A DNA stretch of 64,000 nt from Nothophaeocryptopus gaeumannii (Eukaryota; Ascomycota; Dothideomycetes; Mycosphaerellales; Mycosphaerellaceae), in the NCBI GenBank assembly GCA_031771865.1, contig JASISA010000025.1:3410001-3474000 (forward strand). The letters run 5' to 3'. The notes under the pieces were generated by a model. The model was not told the origin of the DNA. It saw nothing but the letters and a program-made list of their open reading frames with translations, and searched no databases. A program made the position numbers and the translations under genes. Shown here piece by piece: positions 52,423 through 63,844 of the stretch. Numbering within the stretch: the stretch's first letter is position 1; the number at the start of each line of letters is the position of its first letter.

Positions 52423-54027
52423 CTAGAACAACTTGTGCTCCAGAGTCATGTCATTCTCCGGCTCCAACCCAACACAGGCCTTCATGATGTTGACCAACGC
52501 ACTCCTCTGCTTCGCAAGCGCGTTAACAACAGGCGTGCCTGGCGGAGTCAGCGGAGCCTTGAGCATGTAGCTCAGTACGCTCAGCACAGTGTGGAAGTTC
52601 TTGAACTCCGCCTCGCCGTCCTTGCGCCACTGGATGCGGGTGAAGAGCTCCGTGATGAGGATCAAGTCAATGATGAGTGGTGACGCAAGCAGAGAGTCTT
52701 CGCACACGTTGAAGATGGAGATGGTCTGGTGCCCGCCCATGAACAGCTCAGCGTAGTACTCGTCCAGTGCGCGCTTGTGGTCACCAACGGCTGGCATATA
52801 CTTGATGACGACAGTGTGGTCTGGATGCTCATCCTTCTCGTAGAGAACGTTGTTGGCGGCGACCATATCGTCAACGACGTTAGATTTGGAGATCTCCTTA
52901 GAGCGGAACTGTTTCTGCGACGAGAGGTTCTTGCCGTCGTTGTTGCCAAGGTGGTTGTAGCTGGCAATGGAAGTGAGCTTGATGCCGGCGTTGATGAGGA
53001 AGTCAACCAACGCAGACTTCATCTTTGTCTGACCCGACTTGAAGTCGTCGCCTCCGATGAAGGCGTTGTGTTGCTCGGCGAGTTGGATACAGCCTGGAAC
53101 GAAGGTGTTTTGTGGAGAGCCGTTCACGAAAGGTGCATTCTCCAGGATACATGCAACAGCGAAGACGGTGGAGGGAGAAACTTCCTCGTGCCCTGCAGCG
53201 ATGGAGTCCATGAGGTTCTTAGCTGTGTCGTTCACCCCTGGGACAATGTCGGCATATCGTTCAGTGTTGGCCGTCCAAAGAACGATGACTCTGTCAAGAC
53301 CGTTGACAGACTTGAAGTCGCGAATGTCCTTTCGAATGTGCTCGACATGCTCTGTGGAAGCCTTGGAGCCAGGCACGACATTGTCGGCTCTGTCGCCCTG
53401 GTTCGCTGCGATGAAATCTGGGTAGTAGATGCTAGGCAGAGGCTTCATGCCGGCCATCTCCTTGCGAACGAAATGCTTCAGCATTGGCTCCAGAACGGCC
53501 GCGCGGTCCATAGCTGAAGCCAGGTCCATGCCACTGATGTCCCAACCGCCGATGACAAGGTCGTTCGGATGCACCATAGGCAGCAGGCTTTGAAGAGGAA
53601 TGTTGACATCGTCGCCGGTCTCAGCGTCTGAGCCCAGCTTCACAGTTGAAGACATAACGACTGAACCGTAGTAGTTGGCGGTCCGCGGTCCCTCGCGAGT
53701 CTCCCAAGTGAGCTTGCGGCGGTTTGCAAGAATACCAGCAGTTACTGTGGTGCCGTTGTTGCCACCCCAGCCAACAAGCATGACGCCGACTTTGCCAACG
53801 TTACGCTTTGTCTTGAAGTCGTAGACAGTATCGTGAGGCTGCGCAACAAATTTGCCATTTGTGCGCTGGACCTCGGTGGTACGGTAAGTGTACTTGCTGA
53901 GGATGTCATCGCCGTTGTAGTTGACATTGGATGAATCAACAGTGAAGTCACCGGACTTGACACTTCGCAGCTCAGCAGCACTCATTCCAGTGACAAATCC
54001 CTCCGCATCGTTTGCGTGGGGTGCCAT
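52423..54027 (-). CDS. INO1: inositol-3-phosphate synthase
   Basis: Converts glucose 6-phosphate to 1D-myo-inositol 3-phosphate, the first step of inositol synthesis, in the cytosol with NAD+. 534 residues, close to yeast Ino1. NAD-binding GWGGNNGTTVTAG lies near residues 86-98; family signatures follow: NDLVIGGWDISG, VLWTANTERYADI, FIGGDDFKSGQTK, TSIASYNHLGNNDG and SNVVDDMV. The C-terminal end is conserved (APLTPPGTPVVNALAKQRSA). Intronless in its coding part. The upstream 54.03-54.4 kb region should hold the promoter; I did not identify an inositol-response element with confidence. Confidence 0.98.
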   Translation of the reverse strand: MAPHANDAEGFVTGMSAAELRSVKSGDFTVDSSNVNYNGDDILSKYTYRTTEVQRTNGKFVAQPHDTVYDFKTKRNVGKVGVMLVGWGGNNGTTVTAGILANRRKLTWETREGPRTANYYGSVVMSSTVKLGSDAETGDDVNIPLQSLLPMVHPNDLVIGGWDISGMDLASAMDRAAVLEPMLKHFVRKEMAGMKPLPSIYYPDFIAANQGDRADNVVPGSKASTEHVEHIRKDIRDFKSVNGLDRVIVLWTANTERYADIVPGVNDTAKNLMDSIAAGHEEVSPSTVFAVACILENAPFVNGSPQNTFVPGCIQLAEQHNAFIGGDDFKSGQTKMKSALVDFLINAGIKLTSIASYNHLGNNDGKNLSSQKQFRSKEISKSNVVDDMVAANNVLYEKDEHPDHTVVIKYMPAVGDHKRALDEYYAELFMGGHQTISIFNVCEDSLLASPLIIDLILITELFTRIQWRKDGEAEFKNFHTVLSVLSYMLKAPLTPPGTPVVNALAKQRSALVNIMKACVGLEPENDMTLEHKLF

Positions 54028-55580
54028 AATTGCGATTTTCTGGAGGGGTAGTAGCAGTAGCTATGGATAATCATCAGTGCCAGCGACGGCAAGGTGTGAA
54101 AGCATGACAACATGGTTTGACTTACATTGTTGAACAGAGCGTGCGGATGCCCTTTGTAATTCTCCCTTGGTCAAGTTTCCTTGATTATCTTCTGCAGAGT
54201 TTTGAGGTGGCAGGCAAAGAGAGTTGCAAAATTGGGCAGGAAGTGTAGAACAAGGAAGAGAAAGGGAATGGGAGAAATTGCACTTGCTATCGTGCGAGCT
54301 GACCGCTTCCGCAGCTTCCAGTTTCGCGTGATCCATTGCACCCGGTTTCGAGCGTGTCGTTGGCTGATTGCGACGATGCCTTTGAGCTAGGAGGATTGTT
54401 GTTGCTGGCCTTCGATATGAGCTCCGGTTTCCATATCATGTGACCATCCGGACGAATGGTTTTTCCGAAAATATGCCAAGAGGACGGGATACTGTGCAGT
54501 TAAAGGAATTGTTCAAGCAACCGGACGACTGATGGCTTCGCAAGATTGCATCCCGGGGATGAATTCCATGTTGGATTGTGATGCTTCGTCATCCGCCATC
54601 ACTGCCTTGCCAGGAAAACTGGATGAGCGCGGCCGGTCTTGAAAATGGTCTCACAGCGCTCACGCCCTGGCCTGCCATGCTAGGACTCGGAGGAGAGACA
54701 CAGCTTTCACACGGCGCCATGCGTTCCAACGTCGTCTGCTCGAACACGCTCCAAGCTCATACGTTCCACCTCGCCATCATCAGGGACTCGTCCGGAGAAG
54801 ATATTGGAGACCCTGATGATGGCGAGGTGGAACGTATGAGCTTGGAGCGTGTTCGTGGCCTTGATGCGGTCTTTGATCTTTGCTCAGCGGACGCGGTTTC
54901 AGGGACGATCATGTGGCTGAAGAGCACTCGGAAGCTTTGCATGAAGCTCTGGTCGAGGACGCGTCTGATGCTGGGACAAAGAATCTGATCCAGATCGTTC
55001 GCGTTTGAAGCGGAATGCCGAGATGGAGGTCTCGGTCTTTGCGTGGAATGGAGTCACATAATAAAAAATTTCGATGACCTTGAATTCTCAGGTCGTGACG
55101 TGCCCCGTGACCTGTTAGCCGATCTCCATGGTGCACACTGGCCGGCGGAAGCAGCTTTTGAGGCAAAGCATCTATTTTGAGATGGTATACCTCGACGCGT
55201 CACCACAGCTACCGCAGCTTCGTCCAGACAACAAGTTCATGCAGCCGCTTTGCAGTTCGTTCCAGCAGCAGAGTCCTCAACTTGTACAGTACGTACCACA
55301 AAGCCGCCAATAGAGAGGAGTTTCAAAGTGAGAAACAGTGCATGGGCGTGCTTGCCGTGTATGCGAAATGAAGGGCCTGTGCACGCAAGAACGCTCTCAA
55401 TTAAACCAACCCTTCCCTACCGCCCTACGCTCCCCTCCCTATCACCTTCCGACACACTCGTTACCACGACTGCACAGTGCACAGCATTGCCATTCTCACA
55501 ACAACAACATTGGACATCGACCATAATCGAATCTAATAGACCGCACAAACACACCAAACAACGCATCAACAACAATCAAC
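54028..55580. other. intergenic with a perfect 45-bp inverted repeat
   Basis: The INO1 promoter side and the promoter of the GPI-type gene at 55581. A plus-strand ORF (54578-54988) crosses the inverted repeat but has no recognisable content. Confidence 0.5.
54741..54855. repeat. perfect inverted repeat, 45-bp arms, 25-bp spacer
   Basis: Bases 54741-54785 (beginning CGAACACGCTCCAAGC, ending CATCATCAGGG) are the exact reverse complement of 54811-54855. The spacer is 54786-54810. The bases just outside the arms do not pair. The arms show no mismatch, so the structure is recent or maintained. It would form a long hairpin in RNA or a cruciform in DNA. It is not flanked by a recognisable transposase or target-site duplication. 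Confidence 0.95.
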
Positions 55581-56266
55581 ATGCATTACTCAATCGCCGG
55601 ACTTGCAATCTTGGGTGCTGTGTACGCTCAGGACACTTCTTCTGCCACCAGCGTCGAGCCAACTGTGGGTCAACCAGTACAATCTTCGGAAGATCTCTGA
55701 GATCTCCAGGTGTTCTACAACGATCGTCTCGCTAACGATGATCCCAGATTCTTCCAGTCATCAGCGGATCCGTCACCGTCTCGAGCACTTACACTTACTC
55801 CAACACCATGACCAACTTCTTGTCTCTTACCAACTCATACGGCGTTGTCACTGGCATGCCAACTCTCTCGAACCCTGCCGTCGCGACTGAGGCTGTCACC
55901 TCGCAACCCGCTATTGCCACGATCCCAGCCGGTCTGCCTTCCGGCCTCAACACGGTCTACATCGGAAACGGATCCTCATTGAGTTCTTTCCTCGTCAGTG
56001 TCGGCAGCTCGACCACTGGCGTTGTTGGAGGCGGTGTTGCGACCACTGCTGCAATCACCACTGGCACTGGCGTTAGCGCCGCCACTGGCTCTGAGGCAAC
56101 TGGTACTGCTTCTGGCTCTGGCAGTAGCGGAACTCGCACATCTGGAAGCGGCGCATCTGGTACTGAAAGCGGTGCCAGCCAGACCTCATCTGGCGCGGCT
56201 GCCGCTGTCAAGATTGTATCTGGCTCCGTTCTCAGTCTTGGAGCTCTCTTCGCTGCCCTTTTGTAA
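55581..56266 (+). CDS. secreted GPI-anchor-type Ser/Gly/Thr-rich surface protein
   Basis: Two exons (55581-55676 and 55748-56266) joined by an intron with donor GTACAA, branch CGCTAAC and acceptor TCCCAG, 204 residues. The signal peptide MHYSIAGLAILGAVYAQ is typical. The middle reads ILPVISGSVTVSSTYTY and a Thr/Ser/Pro region. The C-terminal third is low-complexity Ser/Gly/Thr (SGSGSSGTRTSGSGASGTES). The last ~20 residues (VKIVSGSVLSLGALFAALL) are hydrophobic after a small-residue site, as required for GPI attachment. It is probably a cell-wall or plasma-membrane glycoprotein. No enzymatic domain is seen. Confidence 0.75.
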
Positions 56267-56707
56267 AGAGTCGGACATTGCATTGTGGATAATTTGAAAA
56301 GTCGAGTAATGGTTCAACGGATTTCTAGCGTTCATTGTACGCACATTGTTGGGAAGTACTGGCTAAGGAGATGGATTGGATGCTACTTGCGGCGCAGATT
56401 GTAACGACCAGAATACCCCCAACGCGAGCTTCACGTAGTAGCATGTATCGGTCATGCGATAATAACTTCAATGTTCATACTTTCTCCCAGGCATTTCAGC
56501 CCACAGATCTCAACCCGAAATCTATTGTTTGGTGTTTATGTTCTCTGTTTTGTCTCAGAAGCGAACAGCTGCTGGCCCCGCAACAAGCTGCAAGGTACGG
56601 CTTTGTTCTGTGGAGACCTTGCTGCGACCCTGCCTCGTGGACAGCACGAGACCACAAACGCCCTGCCGACCACGCTCTTTCGAACCAGATACAGTACCAG
56701 CGCAAGG

Positions 56708-59071
56708 ATGTTGGAGAACGCTATCGATGATGCCACGCTGAAGCAGTACTTCGCTGATGACCCGCCAACGGTTGTCCCACTGGCCATCAAGCCACACTTC
56801 GAGGCCTTGTAAGACCCTAGCTCTGGAGATCTGCTGCGACCATCACGGTGCCACTGACACTTGCTAGGTCCAAGCAGGAGAAGAAGTATGCTCACTACAT
56901 AAGCCGAGCTGCCTTTGCTGGCACTCGTATCAACTTGAGGCAGGTCTCGCCTGAGTCAGAGCCCATCTACGACTTCATTCTCGCTCTGCACAAGAGCTGC
57001 AACGGTATGTACCTAGTATGCGGCAGCACAGAGCATTCACATTAATGGAGAACTGACGGGCAATAGGCGACTGGAAGAAGCTGCAGTCAAAGGCTGGCAT
57101 CTCGGACGATGATCTGAAGCATTTCTTGAGTTACTCGACCCAGTTCATCGGCAACACGGGCAACTTCAAGTCGTTCGGTGACTCCAAGTTCATCCCTCGC
57201 ATCCAGGCTGAGCAGGTTGCTGCGCTTGCGAAGACTTCTCCCGAGGCCGAGAAGCTATGGACCCAGATCAAAGATCACCTCTACCAATCTGCTTCCATCT
57301 CTGGAATGCACCTGGGGTACCCATCCGCAGGCCATGTCTCCACATACTATCCAGACTCACCTGACATCACCGATGAGGAGATCACCGTCGTCTCTGACTT
57401 CTTCAAGGAGAAAGGTCTGATGCCAGAGAACACACGTCTACGCAAGCTTCCTTCTGGCGACTTCGAGCTACTGGTAGCTTCTGCCGTGACGGAGCCCGCC
57501 CAGCGCGATCTCAAGGAGTCTTCATGGACGTTGGAGGGTCCGTTGAAAGGCAAGAAGGTCAGCTTGATCTATGGAGATTACGGCGTTGAGATGGGCAAGA
57601 TTGCACGAAACCTGGCAGAGGCACAAAAGCTCGCTCTCAACAAAGATGAGGAGCTCATGCAAGGCGAGTACGTCAAGGCCTTCCATGACGGCTCCATGTT
57701 CGCACACCTCGACTCGCAGCGCCACTGGATCAAGGACAAAGGTCCAATGGTCGAGTGCAATATTGGCTTCATCGAGACCTACAGAGATCCTCACGGTATT
57801 CGCGGCGAGTGGGAAGGCTTTGCTGCCATGGTCAACAAAGAGAGAACGAAGGCCTTCAGCAAGCTGGTTCAATCGGCGCCTGAGCAGATTCCGAAGCTTC
57901 CTTGGCCGGCAGAGTTTGAGAAGGACAAGTTCCTGGCTCCTGACTTCACTTCTCTGGAGGTTTTGACATTCGCTGGCTCTGGCATTCCTGCCGGTATTAA
58001 CGTGAGTGTCCTCGGGACTGATAGCTCTGGTAACGTACCCACTGACCGCATCTTAGATTCCGAATTACGACAGCGTCCGACAGAGAGAAGGATTCAAGAA
58101 CGTCTCATTGGGCAATGTACTTTCAGCAAGCGCTCCTAAGGAGCCTACACCTTTCATTCGGACTGAAGACCAAGAAGCCTGGGACAAGTACAAAGATGAG
58201 GCCTTCGAAGTCCAGGTCGGCCTACATGAGCTGCTAGGCCACGGATGCGGCAAACTTCTGCAAGAGACCGAGCCAGGAAAGTACAACTTCGATGTCAAGC
58301 ACCCTCCCACGAACCCAGTCACAGGCAAGCCAGTCTCTTCCTGGTACAAGCCCGGCGAGACCTGGGGCACTGTCTTCGGCGGCATGGGACCCAGCTACGA
58401 GGAGTGCCGCGCAGAGAGCGTTGCCATGAGCTTGTGTCCTGACTTCAGCATTCTCCAGATCTTCGGCTTCGGTGATGGCAAGGAAGATATCAACGGTGTT
58501 GCGGGCGATGTGCTCTTTGTCTGCTACCTCCAGATGGCCCGTGCTGGTGTCGCTGCTCTGTAAGTGTTCTCCTAAGCAAAGTTGCTCTGCTGGCCTCAGT
58601 TGCTAATCGTCACCGTTCAAAAACAGGCAATTCTGGGACCCCAACTCACGCAAGTGGGGACAAGCACACATGCAAGCTCGCTTCGCTATCTTGCAAGTCT
58701 TCCTGGAAGCCGGAAAGGACTTCTGCGAGCTCAAGTACACCAAAGACCACCTTTCTGACCTCACCATCTGGCTGGACCGCACCAAGATCGAGTCACACGG
58801 CCGACCAGCAATCAACAACTTCCTGCAGAAGCTCAATGTCTTCAAGGCGACTGCGGATCTTGAGGCCGGTAAGAAGCTGTATGAGCACTATACCAACGTC
58901 AATGAGTGGTACGCGACCAAGCTTCGACCGGAGGTCATCCGCCAGGCCAAGCCTAGGAAGGTGTTTGTGCAGGCGAATACGTTCTTGGAGGGAGGTGATG
59001 TGGTGTTGAAGGAGTATGAGGCTACTCCTGAGGGTATGATTCAGAGCTTTGTTGATCGAGACTACGTTTGA
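56708..59071 (+). CDS. dipeptidyl peptidase III
   Basis: A zinc exopeptidase (M49) that removes dipeptides from the N-terminus of short peptides. Five exons: 56708-56808, 56868-57004, 57067-58001, 58057-58559 and 58627-59071, 706 residues, as in yeast. The zinc motif HELLGH lies at residues 448-453 (a six-residue HExxGH form) and the second motif EECRAE at 506-511. SGMHLGYPSAGHVSTYYPDS and RQVSPESEPIYDFI are family signatures. The same frame is open upstream to an ATG at 56471, which would add 79 residues ending LFRTRYSTSARM, basic and Ser/Thr-rich; this could be a mitochondrial leader used in an alternative start. Total 785 residues in that case. Confidence 0.95.
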
Positions 59072-59208
59072 GAGTCTGTTGTCTAACGTCCAGAGAGCAA
59101 ACCTGCAGCTCTGAGCAGGTTGCCCAGTCCAGATCGAAGACCTGGGGTGACGGATCCTAGGTACGGTATCCGCGCCCTCGTAGTAAAAGCCGACAGCAAC
59201 AAAAGCAG

Positions 59209-60036
59209 CTACATGAAATCGTCATCATCATACCCATCCTCATTGCTCCTCATGTTATCCTCATCCATCACATCATCATACATGTGATCTTTCTGCCACT
59301 TCAACTTCTGTCTCTCCTCCGCAAGCTTCGCATCGTCTTTCTTCTGTTATTGAAAAGCCGTCAGCACATCATCCCTACCCGAATCCGACCACCGTACACG
59401 GTATCCTTTGCTTTGAGCCAACTCACCTTCTCCTGCACCCTCATCCTCTCCCTCTTCCTCTCCTCCCGATCCCTCCCCTCCCGTTCTCCTCGCAAATCCA
59501 ACCCTTGGCTAGCAAGCTTCTCCACCCGCGTCTTATTCAATCGATTCACAATGCTATTCTCCCTCTGCTCCACATATACCCTCCTCACCTTCTTCCCATC
59601 GTGAAAACCGACTTGTCCAACCGCCATATCGCCCGTCTTTTTGAGGTTTGACCAGGGTGTGTAGATTACGGTTACGTTGTCGCGTTTGTTTCCCTCGATG
59701 GAGTTTGCTTTGCAGAGTTGGGCGCAGTCGGTTAGGAGGTCGGTGGGGATGTTTTCCCATGTGTAGGCGGGGGTGGAGTCCGAGGAGCAGATGGGGGGGA
59801 TGCGGAGGTAGATGTGGGCGGAAGAGAGGTTGTCGACGTGGAACCAGATGTCTTCGGGCCAGCCGTGGGTTATTAGGTCCTCATCTCTACGAGAGTTAGT
59901 ACCCTCTCTTGCGCCTGTCTGTGGTGACTAGGGAGGGGGGATGGTGGTGGGGTGCGCGCATACTCTCGACTTTGTCCTTTCCGACGTAGATGAAAGCCGG
60001 AGGGTCGACGACATTGCTGGTGAAGTAGTACACCAT
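59209..60036 (-). CDS. CCDC25-like protein (NFACT-R domain)
   Basis: 221 residues from three exons (59964-60036, 59427-59884, 59209-59343). The start MVYYFTSNVVDPPAFIYVGK, then VENEDLITHGWPEDIWFHV and VYTPWSNLKKTGDMAVGQVG, match human CCDC25 and fungal homologues nearly residue for residue. The N-terminal part is the NFACT-R domain; the C-terminal half is a charged coiled coil rich in Arg/Glu ending EDGYDDDDFM. The first intron acceptor must be GTAGAG (after 59885) to give ENEDLI. The second intron has donor GTGAGT and acceptor AACAG. The family is conserved from fungi to mammals; its fungal role is unclear. Convergent with the DPP III gene (137 bases). Confidence 0.92.
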
Positions 60037-61146
60037 CTTTGCTGGCCTTTTGCTAGCAGAGTCGAAGATCTGGACCTTGGTACCTTGCAGAGTGAGGGTG
60101 AGGAAAGGTTGAAAGATTGACACATGGCAAGCCTACTAGCGTGAACGCACAGACTTTCTTGAGGTCGGATTCGGCTTATAGATGAGGCTGTCTTCAAAAA
60201 CGCCAACGCGATCTTCTGCTTCGATCAAATGTACAGTGGGAAGGCCACGAAGGTGAACTCCATTTCGCCCACTGCGAGGCGAAGTCGGCAGTGCGGCGCG
60301 TCGTTCCAGGTATTATCTCGCTGGGAATACAGACGACTATGGGTAGCCGCAGAAGCTCTTCGTGACCAAAGGGAACGTCTATCTCGAGAACGCTCTTACA
60401 TATTCCTAGTTACTCGACATGTTCTGAACCAAATACCTACCTCATGAACCGGACATACAAATATCCCTCCTGTGCACGAACGAATCGCTCCCTGTGTCGG
60501 AACCATTCGCGGCACTTCTCTTCCTGACATCGGGAGTTCTAGGATAGCACACACACCTCTTCGGTATGTCCCCTTCATGGCATGTTGTGCGACGCGACAC
60601 ACCCGAGTGGCAACCTGCCCTTTCAACCCAGCCTTCAGGGATGTACTGGAGAGGTTAGCCGAAAGGCATGGCAATTGGCGAGGCGTCAGCTCTGATTGGC
60701 ACGACAGCTGGCCACTATATTACGTGCATTGAACATCACTATCGCGTCACACCGACCAGGCAGCAGACTCGTCATGGCAATAATCCAGACCATTCATATC
60801 GTTCAATGTCCTCACTTGTCACTGTGGGCTCGGGGCTTTCTTCATATGACCTTCCTTCGAGCTGCAGCAGGAGGAGACGCAGCGGCAGCTGAGTGTAGAA
60901 CGCTCTCCCTTATCCGAGTCCACAGTATGTAAAGTATGCAATCTGGAGACTTGCTGGCCTGCAAAGACGGGAATGGAGGCTGGGGTAGCTCGACAGAGCG
61001 GAGAACCTAGAGGGTGCGGTGGGCGAGAGCAGAGATACATGCGGCACAAGTACGTGTTGCGCTGTGCAAGCGTCACGTAATTGTGCTGAGATTACAGCCT
61101 TCCCAGTTTTGTCACACCTCCCGACAAGAGCAAGTAGTAGCTAGAC

Positions 61147-61190
61147 ACTCGCCGTGCTGCTATAGGAGACTCGCCGTGCTGCTGTAGGAG
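61147..61190. repeat. tandem duplication, 22-bp unit x2
   Basis: ACTCGCCGTGCTGCTATAGG plus two bases, repeated directly with a single A/G difference. Confidence 0.9.
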
Positions 61191-62878
61191 AGTAAACCGG
61201 AAGTGCGGTCTTCAGGCGGGCCGTGATGTATTCATGGAAGAATTCGGCACGTTCAGGAAGTAGGGCCGGGATCCACCGTTACTCGGGTCAAGTGTCGCAA
61301 TCTGGGACCGAACTTCAGAGGGAACTTCCTGCAAATGTGGACCTGTTGGCAATTTAGAGTGCTCAACCAGCGGCTGAACAAAGCTCACCCACTCTGTAAG
61401 TAGGGCCGACTTCAACCATCAGCGGTTGATTCGGCATTGACGCAACTGTGGTTGCCAATGGTGCCCAGGTGTAGTCGTTTCATCTCCCGATTGCTTCGTA
61501 TCTGAACCATCCATGGATGAACGTGGGGTACTCAAAGTGTGGGAGAGCTTCACATGTCAACAGATGGATGTGTGGACCTCGCCGTGCAGTTGTGGCTGCT
61601 TGTTGACGGGTGCGGTCACGCCATGAATTGCAAGGAGCACATTGTCGAGCGCTTACCATTGGAAGTGCAAGCACGAATACGGTAGCTCTGGGCGGTGAGA
61701 AGTTGCTGCAGCGTCTTGGTTTGGAAGGTACCGGACTGGAAAAACAGTCAACCCATTGAAGATGCAATCATTGACGCTTTTGAGGCTGAAAAAAGAAGCC
61801 CGATAACCTCATTGGATCGCGATCTCAAGATACATGTAGGTACCTCAGCCACTCCTTAGCACGTTGATAGAGAAGAGCAGGGAGCTTGCTTTCTAGCTCG
61901 AAGCAATGTCGAACTTTGAAGGCGCAAATGGAGTGGCGTCCGCGTATCGCTCTGGTGTGCTGTCCTTGCATGGATGTTGCAGGAGGAACGTCGTTGCATG
62001 GCAGTGCGGCGTTGTTGAGGCAGCAAAGTGTTTGGTAGCAGTGAGAGCGAGAGTGAGATTGTGCGTTGGGCATGGCAGCTCGTGCCGTGGTCGATTGGTC
62101 GCTCCACAGTGCGGAGGAGGGTCAGAATGCAGAACATGCTTGGCAATGGGTTAGTTGCGCGTCTGCTTCAAGCCCTGTGGAGTTGTGTACTCCGAGCATG
62201 CTTATGGAGAAATATGTGGACCTTGATCTGGAGAGTGCAGGATCCTGGAAGTCAGAGACGCAGACGGTGTGGGGAGAGTTCACGTCCTTGGCATGGTGAC
62301 GACCGACTTCTCATAGCATGGAGAGCCGAGTCTGGCAACGCGATGCTTCTTATCTTTGGGCTCGCAGGCTTGCGTCGTGACTGCCGCTGGTCTGGGTGAG
62401 CATGTTCGGGCTTGAGGCCGTCTGTGGAAGCGTTGAAGAGGTACCTATACAGGCTCACGATGCAGCTAGCGCTCGCTCGCAGGAGGCGATTGCTTGCCGG
62501 GCCGAATGTGTAGGCCTTGACGCAGCAACCATGGATGCCACAACTCTCCGTGCCGATCCATATACTATGTATCGCCGTTGTCGCTGGGCAGCTTATCGAC
62601 GGCGAGATGCAATGGTGTTTCGTGAGTGCAGTAGTCAAGGATCGGAATGGGTCAGAAGCAGAGATCCGAGGCAGCCGTGTGTTGCGGGAAGTGCATCACA
62701 CATGGCGGTGGCGTGGTGAAGTAACAGAAATGTCGTGGTGAGCACGCTAGAAGGGCATTGACATTGACAGCCGCGTAGAAGATGACGGACGCGTAGTGAA
62801 GAGAAAATACGAAGTGGAGCACTGTGTGCAGCGTCCTCGTTTGGCTCGATCTCGAGCGCCCTTCCGCACGTACAGAGG

Positions 62879-62908
62879 TATCGGAGTACGTATTATCGGA
62901 GTACGTAT
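62879..62908. repeat. tandem duplication, 15-bp unit x2
   Basis: TATCGGAGTACGTAT is present twice, head to tail, without mismatch. Confidence 0.9.
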
Positions 62909-63844
62909 TGACTTATCTGCTGGTGACACGATGAGACTGCGACAAAACGCAAGCGAAGATCTCGCCGTTTTCAGGGCTCTTTCTCCTCCGATCCGGGGTA
63001 GGCAAATCTAGAGCCAAAGACCCATCCGCTGAGCCCGCTGGTCACTCGTGAGGGGCGTCGCTTCTCCTGCAAAGCTCCACATCCCAATTTTGCTGCCAGA
63101 CCTGAGTTCTACCGTTCTTTGCTGCTGTGGCCTGTCCTCGCCGCGGGCGCCTCTCCTCACCTCACCTCAGCCGAATCGATGCGCCTCTGTATCAGTAACT
63201 GACTCTGCACCTCATATCGCGCGAGCCACCTTGGTGAAAGCGGCATCTCAACTGCGCGCGCGCCGGCCTGCGTCCCTTCTCCATACCTACGACATCCTGC
63301 ACGCTGCTGTGCAACAACGTCTCCGCCCCGTAGGAAACGCCCTCCACCAGGACTTTACCTGCTCCCGCGGCACGGCGGCTGTCTTCAAAGTTCACCACTA
63401 GCTGCGCGGTCTTGCCCGAGTGATCCTGCTCCAATCTCGACTCAGGGACTGGGACGAGGACACTACAGCGAAACTCTACTGCCCACATTACCCTACTCTC
63501 GCTGTCCTGGCTCACTCTCACACCAGACATTCCACTCAGACCGACATACCCCCTCCAACCTAACAGGCTAACCGTCCCCTCGAGCCTTTATCGACTACAC
63601 CACAACCCCAGGACTCTTTAAGTACCATCTGGACCCTCTGGCATCTTATCGTGATATCGCACGCTTTCCTGTCTTGCGTAGCACGATCTTGGCGGTGTGA
63701 GCAGGACAAAACTACACGCCCGGTCTTCACAGCAAAGACCGTACGGCAGACGTGCACGACGGCAACGGTGCCTCCTACATTCGCTTGTGAGCCTTGTCTG
63801 AAATAGCCATCGCTACTCATGTGTCGAGCGGTGTAAATTACGCC

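Larger units (their letters stand above)
60037..63844. other. 3.8-kb gene-poor stretch with small tandem duplications
   Basis: No gene could be supported. Minus-strand 61212-61490 has coding-like pieces (LQEVPSEVRSQIATLDPSNG; WAPLATTVASMPNQPLM) in two frames that could be exons of an unrecognised gene or a relic. The plus strand near 61.9-62.7 kb is open in short frames only. From 63.0 kb the sequence is pyrimidine-rich, as expected for the promoter and leader of the gene starting at 63845. Confidence 0.45.

Noticed and set aside
52729..53517. 262-codon plus-strand ORF inside INO1
   Set aside because: Antisense shadow of a highly conserved enzyme gene.
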